DNA of 64,000 nucleotides from Siphonodentalium dalli (taxonomy: Eukaryota > Mollusca > Scaphopoda > Gadilida > Siphonodentaliidae): positions 189,520,613 through 189,584,612 of the forward strand of contig CP136068.1 in the NCBI GenBank assembly GCA_032622095.1, in the 5' to 3' direction. Each line of letters begins with the position of its first letter. The first letter of the stretch is position 1. Of this stretch, positions 61,876-64,000 are shown in pieces. The notes beneath the pieces were generated by a model. The model made no database searches. It saw nothing but the letters and a program-made list of their open reading frames with translations, and was not told where the DNA came from. The position numbers were made by a program, and so were the translations under genes.

Positions 61876-64000
61876 ATCAACGTTATCGGCCCATTTCGGC
61901 ATAGATATTTACACGACGTGTGATTAATGTTATCCAATTCACGTCCGATAATTGTGGTTACTTCGTGTATACGGAATCTGATCGTAGAACGTCACCTAAT
62001 AAATGAGTGGCTGTCAAATACTATTTTTTGGTATAATTATCATTTAACATCTGCTGTTGTTTTTGTATTTGTGTGTATTTTCATACATCATCGACTCAAA
62101 TTAATATATTTGTTGCATCTTTGCCTCCTTTAAATATATTAGAGAGCGTCTTATAAATGGTTGGATTTAGGTAGAGCCCCCTGTAAGTAAATGCAAGAAT
62201 GTCATTTCAACATAAAATGTGCAGAATCTCTGGACTGGAATATAGCTCTAACAGTAGAGGCTCCAGCCATGAACAATAAAGTCATATTTATATAGTGTGA
62301 ATGTGTTTTGATGCTCGTGATCATTTATTGTTTTTGTATTCATTATGTGGGGGAAACTGGAATGCAGCTTAATTACAAATAAGCTGGCCTTGCTGTAGTC
62401 GTAATACATATGTTGCTATAGCGTAAACAAATAACATTTTAACGTATTTTGTGTAAAGTACGGCTGTGAATTATACAGGAACAAAAATCCCAAAATCAGA
62501 ATGACGTCATTTAGACCATTTACATATTCTTTCTGCTATTGGTGATCAATATGGCTCTAAGTGCATTCATCCGGACAGCTTCGTGTACAAGGAGACGAGA
62601 GTAATCTGCCAATAAGATCATTCACTTGACCAGGCTGGACAATAAAGTTCAACATAATATATTGTCAATGCATGTTTTATATCACCAATTGATTATCATG
62701 TCATGTAGTATATGTTCTGTAATTTATTTATTTGTACAGGTGTATTGCCATGTCAGATTATAAACAAAACTAGTGGTTCGAGATGAGGAATAGTTCACTC
62801 GCTGCACTATTCCTCACCGAATACCAAGTGTTTGGCGTCAAAGACAAAGCATGCACTATCTATTATATTATTTCGAACCCTGGTGTAAATACTCAAAACA
62901 TTATGGATCTCATTTTGTCACATTTTATTTGCCATTAATGTTGGTGATCGGTCATAGATTTACATGTTGCGAAAATCTGTAGCTAACAAAGAAACATTTG
63001 CAAAATATGAATTATAGGTCATTATTTTATCTTCGAAGCAAAAGGGAAGTTTTACCGTTCACTGTAAAAAATAGGACTGTCAGCTTGCAAAACTAAACGG
63101 ACAAGCTGTTTATATACATTGGATAGATTCGACCAGACTTCAACTTGTAAGATCATTACAATTATTCAAAAACTCTAATAATATGGCGATATTGCAACAA
63201 GTAGAGTACACGGTATAGTTCCAGATTGGCCAATCCCGCAGCCAATCAGGATGCACACAGGTCACGAGGTATATAATATCATATTACAGCGAATACAGCG
63301 AATACAAGTCCGACACGCTAACCACCTTACCACGTAGCTCCAATATAGTTATCATGCAGTGTATTGAATAGGAATTAATGGGGACTGTTTGTGATGCTCA
63401 ATAATTCTGTTTAAGAGCAGTTTAATTGCATCCATGTACGACTAATATGGCGCAATTAATTTCACTTAATCGTAATTAAGTTACGTCCAATTGTTTAATA
63501 AACGTGAACACGGCCTTCCATGCAGAGCTATTTATAGCCCAGTGTATTCGCTGATAGCCATGGGGGAGTGGTTGTGTCTGTACTATTCAAATCAATCGGC
63601 AAGCTATTAATGTAATTCGCATTAGTATCAGTGCTGAATAATTCCTGCTCATTGTTGAGATATTATCTATGACCGATTATTTAACTTATTATCTGAACAT
63701 TTCCTGAACTACTTATCAATGAGAATTTATTAAATAAAGGGCAAAGTTTGAATATTACTGTTATTTCTCACTGTAATATGACCCGATATTGAAAAAATTG
63801 CGATACAGTACTGTTTCTATAGAGTAAGGCAATAGTATCGGACCAACCAAATTGACAAAAGAAATGGCTTTCAAAAGATGAATTATAAACTCATTTCTGT
63901 AATTTGACAAAACCCATAGTTATACAACTGTCAGACCTTGAACGTCACCACCACTAGACTCAATGCGCTTCCTGTGAGTTTGGAATGGCCGTTCGAGCTG
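61876..64000. other. No gene recognised
   Basis: AT-rich sequence with only short frames. One TGACGTCA palindrome lies near 62502. A tRNA-like segment lies at 63305-63350 (next entry). Confidence 0.45.
63305..63350 (-). repeat. Possible tRNA-derived SINE fragment
   Basis: On the minus strand it reads GCTACGTGGTAAGGTGGTTA then GCGTGTCGGACTTG, which resembles the D-arm/A-box part of a tRNA-derived SINE. No B-box follows, so it is a fragment at best. Confidence 0.3.

Noticed and set aside
62758-62830. GAGGAATAGT...ACTATTCCTC inverted words as a terminator or riboswitch
   Set aside because: Rho-independent terminators do not apply to animal nuclear DNA, and the pairing is short.

Overview
The window is nuclear DNA of an animal, most likely a marine invertebrate. 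The coding parts are short phase-1 exons with GT/AG borders, separated by long AT-rich introns packed with transposons. The domains seen (EGF modules, a C-type lectin domain, a PIF/Harbinger transposon, a Ty3/gypsy element, L1-like and CR1-like LINEs, Helitron-like arrays) fit molluscs, lancelets and similar animals. The sequence alone does not fix the phylum.

Layout. 1-7.5 kb: a 383/384-bp satellite (875-2025 and 5365-6800), split by a 3.3-kb head-to-tail array of Helitron-like elements (2026-5364). 7.5-32.0 kb: one plus-strand gene of tandem EGF exons followed by a two-exon C-type lectin domain. Its repeated EGF exons sit in tandemly duplicated exon+intron units. Its 12-kb intron holds a second Helitron-like array (16427-26259). 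One EGF exon is frameshifted and one survives only as a remnant. 33.6-38.6 kb: a TTAA-flanked MITE and a non-autonomous transposon with 5-bp target duplications (35290-38586), itself interrupted by a 5'-truncated L1-like LINE with a 15-bp target duplication. 39.5 kb: a likely signal-peptide first exon. 41.4-50.3 kb: a structurally complete 8.9-kb PIF/Harbinger transposon (33-bp perfect terminal repeats, TTA target duplication, intact Myb/SANT-like gene and intact DDE transposase gene), with an internal hAT-type MITE and a perfect 39-bp-arm palindrome. 51.4-53.6 kb: a decayed CR1-like LINE carrying the second copy of the 5-bp-duplication family. 54.2-57.4 kb: a third Helitron-like array, fused directly to a broken Ty3/gypsy gag-pol on the minus strand (57434-60960). 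The last 3 kb contain one more inverted-repeat element and otherwise nothing recognisable.

How it fits together. There is one convincing host gene (EGF repeats plus lectin, presumably a secreted or cell-surface Ca2+/carbohydrate-binding protein), one possible host first exon at 39.5 kb, and one transposon that could still be active (Harbinger). The most unusual structure is the set of three Helitron-like concatemers. Read on the minus strand, their units start with TC, end with a hairpin and CTAG, and mostly abut as CTAG|TC. Inside them a 122-bp module is repeated, and most copies carry the palindrome GCGCATGCGC, in many cases as a full NRF1 consensus site. About 44 such palindromes lie in this window.
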